Numbered from the stretch's first letter, positions 53,063-62,030 are shown. The stretch is DNA of 64,000 nt from an uncultured Clostridium sp. (GCA_902493795.1 CABUQZ010000002.1:45972-109971); one strand, 5' to 3'. Notes: generated from the sequence alone by a model not told the origin. Numbers and translations are program-made.

Positions 53063-53080
53063 ATAAGCAAGGAGGAAATT

Positions 53081-53548
53081 ATGAAAATTTTTGGAAATAA
53101 AGGAATAGGAAACATTTTAAAAATATTATTGCAAGTTGGTATAATAGTGGGTATTGTTTTTTTATTCATGTTATACTGGATAGTTAAATGGTTTGATTTA
53201 CATTTCGATTGGTTTGTTATGATGATATATCCATGTGGAATCGTTTTTATATTGTTAGTTTACCAATTTGTAGGTTTATTTAATACATTGAAAATAAATA
53301 CACCTTTTTGTAAGGAAAATGTTAAGAGAATGAAGAATGGAATGATATTAAGTTATCTTATCTCTATATTTGTTATACTTTCTTTACTTATAACAATACT
53401 TTTCTATAATTATTATTCTCTTCAATTACAGGTGGCTTTATTTTTTATGTCAGTTTTATTTTTTGCAATTGGAATAGCTTTATATATTTTATCTGAGCTT
53501 TTTAGGGAAGCTATTGAATATAAAGAAGAGAATGATTTAACAATTTGA
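53081..53548 (+). CDS. DUF2975 family membrane protein
   Basis: 155 residues from ATG 53081 (AAGGAGG upstream). Four membrane segments; the pattern VGLFNTLKINTPFCKENVKRMKNGMILSYL between segments two and three marks the DUF2975 family. In Firmicutes this family is almost always paired with a YozG-like HTH regulator, as here. Function unknown; possibly stress-linked. Confidence 0.9.
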   Translation: MKIFGNKGIGNILKILLQVGIIVGIVFLFMLYWIVKWFDLHFDWFVMMIYPCGIVFILLVYQFVGLFNTLKINTPFCKENVKRMKNGMILSYLISIFVILSLLITILFYNYYSLQLQVALFFMSVLFFAIGIALYILSELFREAIEYKEENDLTI

Positions 53549-53558
53549 GGAGGTTTAT

Positions 53559-53780
53559 ATGTCAATAATTGTCAATTTAGATGTTATGATGGCTAAGAGA
53601 AAAATATCGTCTCAAGAATTAGCAGAAAAAATAGGTATTACACAGGCTAATTTATCTATTTTAAAAACGAACAAAGGTAAAGCTATTCGATTTGCAACTC
53701 TTGATAAAATATGTGAAATATTAGAGTGTAAACCAGGTGATATTTTAGACTATGAAAAGGAGGATTCATTAGATGGCTAG
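53559..53780 (+). CDS. YozG-like XRE family HTH regulator
   Basis: 73 residues, one Cro/C1 HTH domain: LDVMMAKRKISSQELAEKIGITQANLSILKTNKGKAIRFATLDKICEILECKPGDILDYE. GAGGAGG upstream. Probably regulates its own operon together with the DUF2975 protein. Overlaps the next gene by 8 bases. Confidence 0.93.
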   Translation: MSIIVNLDVMMAKRKISSQELAEKIGITQANLSILKTNKGKAIRFATLDKICEILECKPGDILDYEKEDSLDG

Positions 53781-55203
53781 TTTTCTAATATGGATATTCT
53801 TAATTGCTGTTTGGAATTCTGTTTTATTTTATCAGAAAGACTTAGGAATTTCTGTCATTTTATTTATAATTCCATTATTATTACTAATATATTTTATTTT
53901 AAACTCACAAGGTCAAATAAAAAATAAAAATGGTTTGTTATGGATGATTCCAATAGTTCTTTTGTCATTAACTTATTTCCTTTTTGATAGTAGTTTTTTT
54001 AGCATATTAAATATTCCAGTATTAATTATACTTTTCTTAATAATGTATTTATTTACTATAAAACCTACATTTGATATAAGGAATATTATAAGTAGTTTAT
54101 ATATTTTGTTATCTAAACCATTAAATTATTTTTCGAATGTTTTGCAGATTTCGTTAGACAGTATATCAAAAGCGTTAAAAATATCTGATAAATCTAAACA
54201 GAAAATTAAATCACTAATAATAATTCTTCCAATAGTTATTGTAGTACTTTTGTTATTATCTTCAGCAGATCAAATATTTGGAAGTATTTTTGAAAATATG
54301 TTTTCAATTTTAGAAAATTTATCTTTATCAAAAATGTTTGGAAATTTAATAAGTCGTTCTATTTCTGTCATTATTTTATTTTTATATTTATCTGCAACAA
54401 TTTACTTTTTACTTTATCATTTTGGGGATGTTAAAATGAAAGGTAAAAAAGATAAGATAATATTAGATAATCAAGCAATAAAACTTTTGTTAAGTATATT
54501 AAATATTATTTATATAGTATTTGATATTATTCAAGTAAAATCGTTAATACTACATCAAGTGTCAATGGATATAAGTTATGCTGAATATGCTAGGGAAGGG
54601 TTTTTTCAATTAATGTTTGTTTCTCTATTGAATCTAATTATTATTTTATTGGCTAAATCATCTGAAAACAAAAATAATAGTAAATTTATAATCAAGATGA
54701 GTATTACTATGATATTTTTAACTTTTATTATAATTATCTCAGCTTTTATTAGAATGTATATGTATGAAAGTCAATATGGATATACAATATTAAGATTATT
54801 GGTTTATATAATTTTAATAACAGAAATCATTTTGTTAATTCCAACTATAAAATATATTTTAAATAGTAAATTTAATATAATTAAGTATTATATTACCATT
54901 TTAATAACTGTATATACTGCAATTAATTTTATAAATGTTGATTATATAATTGCTTCTCGTAATATAAAAAGATATTATGAAAAAAATGAAATTGATCTTT
55001 CTTATTTAGAAAATTATCATGCTGATAATATTCCTTTATTAGTAGAGTTATATAATAAAACGTATGATAGTGATATAAAAAATGAGTTGGAATGGTATTT
55101 TGATAGTATTGATTTAAATGCTAGTGGTTTTCAAGAATGGAATTTTTCAAAATTAAGAGCAATAAAGAAAATAAACTCAATTGAAAAAAAATATAATGAT
55201 TAA
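53773..55203 (+). CDS. polytopic membrane protein, DUF4153/DUF4173-like
   Basis: 476 residues, about ten to twelve membrane segments, with a C-terminal soluble part (NIKRYYEKNEIDLSYLENYHADNIPLLVELYNKTYD). The ending IASRNIKRYYE with D-x-x-YL-x-x-L-x-x-D is typical of the DUF4153/4173 group. Function unknown. Translation is coupled to the HTH gene; a terminator follows at 55319. Confidence 0.85.
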   Translation: MASFLIWIFLIAVWNSVLFYQKDLGISVILFIIPLLLLIYFILNSQGQIKNKNGLLWMIPIVLLSLTYFLFDSSFFSILNIPVLIILFLIMYLFTIKPTFDIRNIISSLYILLSKPLNYFSNVLQISLDSISKALKISDKSKQKIKSLIIILPIVIVVLLLLSSADQIFGSIFENMFSILENLSLSKMFGNLISRSISVIILFLYLSATIYFLLYHFGDVKMKGKKDKIILDNQAIKLLLSILNIIYIVFDIIQVKSLILHQVSMDISYAEYAREGFFQLMFVSLLNLIIILLAKSSENKNNSKFIIKMSITMIFLTFIIIISAFIRMYMYESQYGYTILRLLVYIILITEIILLIPTIKYILNSKFNIIKYYITILITVYTAINFINVDYIIASRNIKRYYEKNEIDLSYLENYHADNIPLLVELYNKTYDSDIKNELEWYFDSIDLNASGFQEWNFSKLRAIKKINSIEKKYND

Positions 55204-55318
55204 AACGCTAAAATAAATAAAAAAATATTATATAAATATAAAATGATATTAGTTTTTATAGTTTGTAAATAGATAATATATCAGTAATATTAATAATTTC
55301 TAGTGTATTAAAAAGATG

Positions 55319-55347
55319 GTTAATCTCGATTGTAGATTAACTTTTTT
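55319..55347 (+). terminator. Rho-independent terminator
   Basis: GTTAATCT - CGATTGT - AGATTAAC with six Ts. Confidence 0.85.
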
Positions 55348-55413
55348 ATTACATTAAAATAGAAATTAGTGTGTTAGTATTTTATTTTAGTTAAAATATT
55401 TGTAATATTTTTA

Positions 55414-55436
55414 TTTGTGACAATTTTTGTCACAAA
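55414..55436. promoter_or_regulatory. perfect palindrome, candidate operator
   Basis: TTTGTGACAA - TTT - TTGTCACAAA is a 23-bp perfect inverted repeat about 130 bases before an XRE regulator gene. There is no T run suited to termination. Its right half plus flank (TTTTGTCACAAAA-x-TAGC, 55425-55442) recurs at 62768-62785. Confidence 0.45.
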
Positions 55437-55566
55437 AATAGCACAATATGATGTTTGTTTTTTTTCCAATTTATACTATACTTTTTTTATAAGGAGCAGT
55501 GTGAAATATTTATAATTTAGTAACACTATAATTATATGTTTGCATTTCAAAAAGAAGGAGAAGTGT

Positions 55567-55779
55567 ATGAATCAAAAAAAGATTGGTGAATTTATTTGTA
55601 TATTAAGAAAAGACAAAAAATTAACTCAAGATGATTTAGCTAAAATAATGTTAGTTGATAGAACAACTATATCAAAATGGGAAAGGGGCGTATATATACC
55701 TAGTATTGAATATTTATTGGTGTTACAAAAAATTTTTAAAGTTAGCATTTATGAAATATTGTCTGGAGAGAGGAAATGA
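55567..55779 (+). CDS. XRE family HTH regulator
   Basis: 70 residues from ATG 55567, which follows AAGGAG; the frame opens nine codons earlier at 55540 without a site. One Cro/C1 HTH: IGEFICILRKDKKLTQDDLAKIMLVDRTTISKWERGVYIPSIEYLLVLQKIFKVSIYEILSGE. First gene of the island that carries the secreted protein and ABC genes; its N-terminal half is close in kind to the second regulator at 62031. Confidence 0.93.
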   Translation: MNQKKIGEFICILRKDKKLTQDDLAKIMLVDRTTISKWERGVYIPSIEYLLVLQKIFKVSIYEILSGERK

Positions 55780-55866
55780 AAATTATTGAATAATAGATGA
55801 TGAATAATGGAACATAATTTTTTCTTTTTTTTATTTTGTCATTATAACAAAAGCAAATATATAAGA

Positions 55867-55965
55867 AATGGGCCAAATTGGCTCTTTATTTTTTTTTTAC
55901 TATATGTAAAATTAGAAGTGAAAAGGAAGATTAATTTTGAATTGTAAAGTATAAAATTAATATAT
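55867..55965 (+). repeat. diverged direct repeat, copy 1
   Basis: AAATGGGCCAAATTGG to ATAAAATTAATAT resembles 59985-60075 through most of its length (AAATGGGCTAAATTAG, then TAAAATTA, GGTGAAAA, GATTAAT, GAATT, TAAA). The copies have many substitutions and small gaps. Copy 2 leads into the metalloprotease gene, copy 1 into decayed sequence. Confidence 0.5.
55870..55900 (+). terminator. probable terminator
   Basis: GGGCC - AAATT - GGCTC (one G.T pair) followed by TTTATTTTTTTTTT. Confidence 0.6.
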
Positions 55966-56611
55966 GAATTTTGATATAAATGTTCATACTCAAAATAAAT
56001 TATTACACATTAATAAAAAAAGTATATAGTGAATTTTAATTATTATGAAAACGAAGGTATTGCTATTCCATATTCTTTTTCAAAATCAACGAACAATAAA
56101 ATTACTTATACCAAAAGTTGTAGTATAGTTTGTACAATAATTATCAAGTTGACATAATTAACTAATCTAAAAAAATGATGTCATTGATGTAAGATTATAT
56201 AGATATAGAATTAGTTAATCAACAATAATAATAACTAAATTAGCATTTAGTATTGGAACAATAAGCTCAACTAATTCTAAATTTTTAGCAAATTGTTTTA
56301 GGGTTTCAACAAAACTTACAAAAAAATAACAAATATTAAAGTTCTGAAAAATTTTATTCAAATCCTAGTGGGACAATATATGACATTTATCGACCTATAA
56401 CAAGTGATATTTCATTAGAAACTTGTTTGAAATTTACTATCAGTTTTATATGATTAGTAGTGTATTTAACCTTTATTGTGATGTGTCAAGAAAGCATTAT
56501 GTGGTAAAAGACGTTAGCATTAAATAATGAATATAAATAAATATTGGTAACATCATTTTTATAATGGAATTGTAAACTGCATTAAGATTTGCTATTTCAT
56601 TAAAACATGTT
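55966..56611. other. gene-poor stretch with decayed coding fragments
   Basis: No intact gene. Short open pieces on the plus strand read like former coding DNA, for example NYYENEGIAIPYSFSKS near 56037 and NPSGTIYDIYRPITSDISLETC near 56360, separated by stops and frame changes. I cannot name the ancestor. No RNA gene was seen. Confidence 0.4.
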
Positions 56612-56620
56612 TGTTATAAG
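56612..56620 (+). promoter_or_regulatory. extended -10-like element before secreted protein gene
   Basis: TGT-TATAAG, about 25 bases before the ATG at 56646, with AAAGGAG between. Confidence 0.4.
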
Positions 56621-56645
56621 AAAATAAAGAAAGGAGAAGATTGTT

Positions 56646-57056
56646 ATGAAAAAGAAACTATTAAATATTTTTTTAGTAGCATTGGTTGCATTAATGGGAA
56701 CAGTTTCAGTAAAGGCTTTTTCAAATGTGACATTGCTTTACCAAAACACTAATTATTCAATATCTGCTGGTAGAAAATTTAGTACCACGGCAACGCCACC
56801 ACTTACTGGAAAATATTTATTAGCAAGCATGGGTCCTGACAAAATATATACTGGTTCAACAACATTTAAAGGATATCTACTTTTAGGAAGTGTTGGAACA
56901 CTTAAGGCATCAAGAGTTTATACTTTTAATGCATCATACGCACAATGGTTAGTTGGATATATTGGATCAGGTACATGGAAAATGGAAAATGATTCTACAT
57001 CTGGTATAGGGTGGAGTGGTTCATTAAGATTTTTGTCTTCTACTACAGGATCATAA
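56646..57056 (+). CDS. small secreted protein, bacteriocin-like context
   Basis: 136 residues. Clear Sec signal peptide (MKKKLLNIFLVALVALMGTVSVKA, cut after about 24). The mature part is about 112 residues, rich in Gly, Ser, Thr, Tyr and Trp and without Cys (SISAGRKFSTTATPP, YTGSTTFKGYLLLGSVG, GSGTWKMENDSTSG, GWSGSLRFLSS). No family recognised. AAAGGAG upstream. A hairpin terminator separates it from a downstream ABC ATPase and two permeases. This layout (secreted small protein, then a dedicated ABC) is that of lactococcin 972-type bacteriocin loci, but sequence similarity to that family is not evident. Function inferred only from context. Confidence 0.75.
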   Translation: MKKKLLNIFLVALVALMGTVSVKAFSNVTLLYQNTNYSISAGRKFSTTATPPLTGKYLLASMGPDKIYTGSTTFKGYLLLGSVGTLKASRVYTFNASYAQWLVGYIGSGTWKMENDSTSGIGWSGSLRFLSSTTGS

Positions 57057-57065
57057 TTTATTCTA

Positions 57066-57110
57066 ATTTGATATATTGTCAATCTTTGGCAATATATTAA
57101 ATATTTTTTT
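57066..57110 (+). terminator. intra-operon terminator after secreted protein gene
   Basis: ATTTGATATATTGTC - AATCTTT - GGCAATATATTAAAT (two G.U pairs) with seven Ts. It lies just before the ABC ATPase gene, which has no obvious promoter of its own, so read-through would give more secreted protein than transporter. Its left arm (18 bases) also occurs at 52973-52990. Confidence 0.7.
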
Positions 57111-57140
57111 GTTTTAAAAAATAAATAATATGGAGGAAAA

Positions 57141-57827
57141 ATGTTAAAACTAGAAAATTTATCTAAAAAATATTGCAATAAAAATAAAAAAATACAAGTA
57201 TTAAACGATATAAATTATGAGTTCAAAGATAGCAAAGTTTACTGTATTATAGGTAGAAGTGGTGTAGGTAAAACTACATTAATTGAGATTATGGGATTAT
57301 TACTAAATTTTGATTCTGGTAATATAATAATTAATAATAAAGATATAAAAACTATGAGTGAAAAAGAAAAAGCAAAAATAAGAAACAATGAAATAGGATT
57401 TGTTTTTCAATCATATTATTTAAATCCATATATGAAAGCTTTTGAAAATGTTATGTTACCAATGTTTTTAAATAAATCTTTATCTAAAACTGAAACAAGA
57501 ACTAGAGCATATCAGCTTTTAAAACTGGTTGATTTGGAAGAGAGAGAAGAACATTTCCCAAAGGAACTATCTGGTGGAGAACAACAAAGAGTTGCAATAG
57601 CAAGAGCTCTTGCAAACAATCCTCATATAATCTTGGCTGATGAACCAACTGGTGCATTAGATCCAGAAAATGGAGAAAAAATATTATCTTTGTTGAAAAA
57701 AATATCTAAAAATAAAAGATGTGTTATTATTGTTAGTCATGATGAAAAAGTCAAAAAATATGCTGACATTATTTTAGAAATTAAGAATCATCAATTGATA
57801 GAGGTGAAAAATGAAAAACAATTTTGA
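57141..57827 (+). CDS. ABC transporter ATP-binding protein, MacB/LolD type
   Basis: 228 residues. Walker A GRSGVGKTT, Q-loop FVFQSYYLNPYM, signature LSGGEQQRVAIARA, Walker B IILADEPTGALD, H-loop IVSHD. All residues for ATP hydrolysis present. Overlaps the first permease by 17 bases. Acts with the two small permeases that follow; likely role is export of, or immunity to, the secreted protein upstream (inference). Confidence 0.94.
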   Translation: MLKLENLSKKYCNKNKKIQVLNDINYEFKDSKVYCIIGRSGVGKTTLIEIMGLLLNFDSGNIIINNKDIKTMSEKEKAKIRNNEIGFVFQSYYLNPYMKAFENVMLPMFLNKSLSKTETRTRAYQLLKLVDLEEREEHFPKELSGGEQQRVAIARALANNPHIILADEPTGALDPENGEKILSLLKKISKNKRCVIIVSHDEKVKKYADIILEIKNHQLIEVKNEKQF

Positions 57828-59022
57828 TTTGATTAAATTCCAATTGAGAAAAAAAACTAATATACTAACAATTATAATTATTGGAATATTTATCAGCATT
57901 GCATTACTTAACAATATTTATAATGCTTCGATGAGTAACATGACAAAAGATATAGCAGAATCTAAAGAGTTTAGAAGTTTTAACGTGTATAAAGATGATA
58001 ATGATGAAAAACTAATAGATGAATTGAAAAGTATTAATCATGTGATAAATGCTACTCCTGCTTACGAATATCTTGGTTATGCTTTAAATGTTGATACTTT
58101 TATTACGTCAAAATTAAATGGAGAATTTGGTGTAACTCCTGCTAGTAATGAGTCTTTACCAAAAATAGTAAAAGGGACAGATTTTCCAGATGATGATGGT
58201 TACTATATGGTGTGTCCACAAAACTTTTATCCAACATCAGGTGAAATGAAATATATGACAATATTTGATAAGTTTCCTGTTGAAAAATACTTAAATAAAG
58301 AAATTTCAGTTCAATATTATGGACAAAAATATAGTCTTAATCATTCTGATGACTATATATTTAATATGAATATTAGATTAATTGGACTATATAAAAACAA
58401 TGATTACAATATTGATGAAAACAGATGTTATGTAAATAGTAAGTTGATGCACGATTATGTATTAAATTATTATAAAGATTTAGAAGAAGAATATAAAGCA
58501 CAAAAAAGTTTAGGATTTATAATAGAAGTTGACTCTAAAAAAAATATAAATCATGTTGAAAATAAATTAAAAGAATATGGATATACATATGAGCCACTTG
58601 GATTCATTGTTGAAGAAGAAATTGAAGAAACAAACAACAATACACAAACATTAATATACATATTATTGTTAATAATAGTTATATTTATTTTTGTTGTATT
58701 AGAAAAGGACTATATTGAAAATAGAGACTACTATAAATTATTAATTGTAGTAGGTTATGATAATAAAAGAGTAAAGTTAATCTACATGATGTCAAGTTTG
58801 TTAAAAATTGCATTCTGCGTAATTCTAGGATTAATTATTTCGGCAATAATTTGTGGACTAGCTTATTTATTCTTAAAAATATGTCCATTTTGGATGTTTA
58901 AGTACAGAATTGTTATTCCTTTTGAGCTTATTTATATTATTTTAATATTTTTAATATTACCTATAATAATGATTATTTTTAATTCATTCTTACACTTTAA
59001 AAAAGTAGGAAAATATGAGTAA
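57811..59022 (+). CDS. MacB/FtsX-like half permease 1
   Basis: 403 residues. One N-terminal membrane segment (about 18-35), an extracytoplasmic domain (about 40-280), then three membrane segments (about 283-300, 330-355, 370-395). The cytoplasmic loop YYKLLIVVGYDNKRVKLIYM between the first two of these is the FtsX coupling loop. Bacteriocin-associated permeases often have two such units in one chain; here they are split over two genes. Overlaps the next gene by 8 bases. Confidence 0.85.
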   Translation: MKNNFDLIKFQLRKKTNILTIIIIGIFISIALLNNIYNASMSNMTKDIAESKEFRSFNVYKDDNDEKLIDELKSINHVINATPAYEYLGYALNVDTFITSKLNGEFGVTPASNESLPKIVKGTDFPDDDGYYMVCPQNFYPTSGEMKYMTIFDKFPVEKYLNKEISVQYYGQKYSLNHSDDYIFNMNIRLIGLYKNNDYNIDENRCYVNSKLMHDYVLNYYKDLEEEYKAQKSLGFIIEVDSKKNINHVENKLKEYGYTYEPLGFIVEEEIEETNNNTQTLIYILLLIIVIFIFVVLEKDYIENRDYYKLLIVVGYDNKRVKLIYMMSSLLKIAFCVILGLIISAIICGLAYLFLKICPFWMFKYRIVIPFELIYIILIFLILPIIMIIFNSFLHFKKVGKYE

Positions 59023-59791
59023 GATAATTTGTAGCTTTTTTAGAAACAAAAAAATGAATATATTGTATATATCTATATTCGTTTTAATACTGGTTATAAT
59101 ATCTATATTTCAAATAATAAATGATTATTACGATTATAATATTATTGAGAAGTATGGCAAAAATGTGGAGCAAAGAACCTATTATATACTTGAGGAAGAT
59201 AAATCAAAAATAAAAATGTTGAAGGAAAATTTTGACTTCGAAAAATTTAAATATGATGGTTATAATAGTTATACTTGTATATTAAAAAGTTATAAAGATA
59301 CAAAATCTTTAATTAAGTATTTTGAAAGAAATTCTATAAATGGTATCTTAGATGGAAGTGCAAATACTAAGGAGATAGAGTTACTTAGAAAAAATCAGTC
59401 AATATATAATGTTATGCAAAAAGTATTATATGTTATAGCTTTTGTTGTAATCAATTTTATACTGAGCAATATATATTTAAACAATCAGAAAGATATTGCA
59501 TTATTAAAAATAATGGGTTATAGAAATTTTAATATTGCAATTATATTCTTAATAAGATTATTAATAATTATGTTATTTAGTTTTCTGTTAAGCCTTGTAT
59601 TATTTTATTTCTTACATTTTGGTTATATATTTTTGGATAATAGTCTATTAAAAAGCTTTTTAATGCAACTAAATATATTTGATTTTAACATTAGAGGAAC
59701 TACATTCTTACTATGCATAGTTTTTTGTGATTTAATAATAAATGTGAAAAAAATAAAAAAAATAGATGTTTTATCAATATTAAATAACTAA
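59015..59791 (+). CDS. MacB/FtsX-like half permease 2
   Basis: 258 residues, clearly shorter than its partner. One N-terminal membrane segment (about 15-35), a small external domain (about 100 residues), then three membrane segments with the coupling loop DIALLKIMGYRNFNIAIIF. With half permease 1 it would form a heterodimer on the ATPase dimer. AATATGAG overlap with the previous gene. 59792-60046 holds no gene but contains the second copy of a diverged repeat. Confidence 0.85.
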   Translation: MSKIICSFFRNKKMNILYISIFVLILVIISIFQIINDYYDYNIIEKYGKNVEQRTYYILEEDKSKIKMLKENFDFEKFKYDGYNSYTCILKSYKDTKSLIKYFERNSINGILDGSANTKEIELLRKNQSIYNVMQKVLYVIAFVVINFILSNIYLNNQKDIALLKIMGYRNFNIAIIFLIRLLIIMLFSFLLSLVLFYFLHFGYIFLDNSLLKSFLMQLNIFDFNIRGTTFLLCIVFCDLIINVKKIKKIDVLSILNN

Positions 59792-59984
59792 TAAATAATA
59801 AAGGGTTGAAACCATCAGATATAATTAATTATTTGATTTTATATATTTTAAAGATAGAATATTGCTATTATAAATGAAAACTTAGAAATTGAATATTTTG
59901 GATAACAAATTATAAATTATTTTGTACAGTTTTGTGAAAATTATAATTTTATTTTGAGTTGATGAATCACGTTTTATTAAAAAA

Positions 59985-60075
59985 CAAATGGGCTAAATTA
60001 GTTTTATAATTATATATAAAATTAAAGGTGAAAAAAGGGATTAATAATGAATTATAAAACTAAAAAATACTAATG
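59985..60075 (+). repeat. diverged direct repeat, copy 2
   Basis: Resembles 55867-55965. It contains AAGGTG, AAGGG and the ATG at 60047, so it spans the apparent original start region of the metalloprotease gene. Confidence 0.5.
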
Positions 60076-60121
60076 TAAGAATTTTAAAATTAATATTTAG
60101 GTTCAAAATAAAATTGAGCTA

Positions 60122-60715
60122 TTGTCTGTAATTTTAGTTTTTTTAGCAGTAATTACAATTTTATTAGTTGGAACAATTAATGTAAATGCAGCAGATTTTC
60201 CACCATATATTGGGGGAAAGTATACAAGAGGTATTTCTAGAATTTCGTGGTGGATGTCTTATAATAATAATGGAGGTTGGTATGAATTTCAAATTAACAA
60301 TGCAATATATAATTGGCAAAGCCCTGGTTGGAGTAATCCAATTACTTTTGTTGAAGCAAGTAGTAATGCAGGAACAATTCTTGATTTTTATTCAAGACCA
60401 AGTAATTTTTGGAGTTCTAGCAATATAATTGCCTCAACAACACATTATGATAGTAATTCTACTCCAATGCATCCTAATAATGGAAAAATAAGTGGAAATT
60501 ATTTGTTTGTTATAATAAATTTGAATGATGGTATAATGCACAATTCCGAAGTTGAAAAAATGAGGGGTACAATTACTCATGAAATTGGTCATGCTTTAAG
60601 TATGGGTGAAAATAATGGTAATGTAAATAGTATCATGTGTCAAACTGGTGCTGGTAGAGCAGTGCAGAGAGTAAAAAAAATTGATAATGACAAAGTTGTT
60701 AGTATATACAAATAG
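60122..60715 (+). CDS. secreted metzincin-like metalloprotease with variant zinc motif
   Basis: 197 residues. Signal peptide (ILVFLAVITILLVGTINVNA), then a matrixin-like domain: WWMSYNNN, INNAIYNWQSPGWSNPITFVEAS, and the zinc site HEIGHALSMGE at about 153-163 with SIMCQ as Met-turn near 173, then DNDKVVSIY as the end. Metzincins have HExxHxxGxxH/D; here the Gly is Ser and the third ligand place is Glu. The start is uncertain: TTG 60122 has no good ribosome binding site. In the same frame an ATG at 60047 with AAGGG would be the natural start, but TAA and TAG lie between (codons 9 and 18). The gene may therefore be recently damaged at its 5' end. Confidence 0.75.
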   Translation: MSVILVFLAVITILLVGTINVNAADFPPYIGGKYTRGISRISWWMSYNNNGGWYEFQINNAIYNWQSPGWSNPITFVEASSNAGTILDFYSRPSNFWSSSNIIASTTHYDSNSTPMHPNNGKISGNYLFVIINLNDGIMHNSEVEKMRGTITHEIGHALSMGENNGNVNSIMCQTGAGRAVQRVKKIDNDKVVSIYK

Positions 60716-60730
60716 AAATGGAGAAGGGAT

Positions 60731-61474
60731 ATGAAAAAAGGAATAATTGTTTTTAGTATAGCTGCCTCTATTTTAGTAATTACTTTTATTAGTAACAATG
60801 TACATAGTAGAAAAAATCTTAATGATGATTTAAAAAATGATAATTATGTATATGAAACTGATAAAGATGGAAAAACCATATTAAGCTTTACAACCTATTT
60901 AGATTTGGCATATGATTTAACAGATTCAAAAGTTTTAACTGATGCTTTTGAGTATATTGCATTAATTAAAATTGATTCAATTGATGGTGTTGATAACTAT
61001 GATACTGTCATTAATCAATACGTACATCCTTATACATATGGTAAAGCAACAGTTTTAAAAGTGTTGAAGGGAAATATAAATCAAGAAAAAATTGGTTTTA
61101 GAAGATTAGGTGGAAAAATATCTTTTGAAAAGTGGCTTGAAGGAGATGATGCACCTGAGAAAATAATTAAAATTAGAGAGGAATATGGATTAAAGAATGT
61201 TAAGAATGAGGATACAATAGTAAATTCTATAATAGGTGATGACATTGAAGTTGAAAAAGGCAAAATCTATTTGGCATTTTTAGAATATGATACTTCTTTA
61301 AATAAAGAAAATGAATATTTGATTGGTGGAGTACAGTATGGTCTTAGAGAGGTACAGCAATCAGATGTTTCATTAAACTCAAATGGTAATGTTGGTAATT
61401 TGAAGGTAAAAGATAATACTACAGGTAACTGGATAAACTTGTCAGATGTTGTAAATTTTAATTCAATCAAATAA
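60731..61474 (+). CDS. secreted or anchored protein of unknown function
   Basis: 247 residues. N-terminal hydrophobic segment (about 4-22) with no lipobox, so a signal peptide or anchor. The mature domain has EYIALIKIDSIDG, then TYGKATVLKVLKGNINQEKIGFRRLGGKIS and KIYLAFLEYD, a strand-rich pattern (xVxKVLKG) shared with many uncharacterised Firmicutes exported proteins. No catalytic motif seen. GGAGAAGGG precedes the start, 15 bases after the protease stop, so same operon; it may be an inhibitor or protective partner (inference). Confidence 0.75.
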   Translation: MKKGIIVFSIAASILVITFISNNVHSRKNLNDDLKNDNYVYETDKDGKTILSFTTYLDLAYDLTDSKVLTDAFEYIALIKIDSIDGVDNYDTVINQYVHPYTYGKATVLKVLKGNINQEKIGFRRLGGKISFEKWLEGDDAPEKIIKIREEYGLKNVKNEDTIVNSIIGDDIEVEKGKIYLAFLEYDTSLNKENEYLIGGVQYGLREVQQSDVSLNSNGNVGNLKVKDNTTGNWINLSDVVNFNSIK

Positions 61475-61507
61475 CATGGTTCATATGTTATATAATATTA
61501 AAATAGA

Positions 61508-61547
61508 AAAAGTTATTTAAGCTTTTTATTGTTAAATGGCTTTTTTT
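61508..61547 (+). terminator. Rho-independent terminator
   Basis: AAAAGTTATTTAA - GCTTTTTATTG - TTAAATGGCTTTT (two G.U pairs) with Ts. The rest of 61548-61996 is AT-rich with nothing recognised. Confidence 0.7.
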
Positions 61548-61996
61548 CTTAACATAAAATGTTAATGATAAAATATCAAAAAGATAAAACGCTTACATTT
61601 TTATTATATTGCGTTTAGCATTTATAATTAGGTTTAAAATAACAAACTATAATAATTTTCTAAAATAGAATCTATTAAGACACTTTAGTATTATTTATTT
61701 GAATATAATTTAAATTATTAGTTTGAATATTTGTTTTTGCGTGCAAATCATACCATTATCAAAATATTTTAAAACTGATATGTTGCAATATATTAATAGC
61801 AATTAAAATAGCATGAAATTTGAATATTAAAATTTTAAAGATATAGATCTTTCATAAATATAGGAAGTTTTTCCCATATAATTAATTTACTTAAAAGGCA
61901 AGATTAATATCTTGTTTTTTTTAGTTGTTATAAATACTACATGATGTGTTGAACTATATATAAAGAGAGTATTAATTTTTGATACATATATAATTA

Positions 61997-62005
61997 TGAT
62001 ATAAT
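61997..62005 (+). promoter_or_regulatory. extended -10 promoter of XRE-membrane regulator
   Basis: TGA-TATAAT, with a possible TTTGAT 16 bases upstream; GAGGTG and ATG 62031 follow. Confidence 0.6.
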
Positions 62006-62030
62006 TAATTATGCGAGGTGTTCTTTATTT

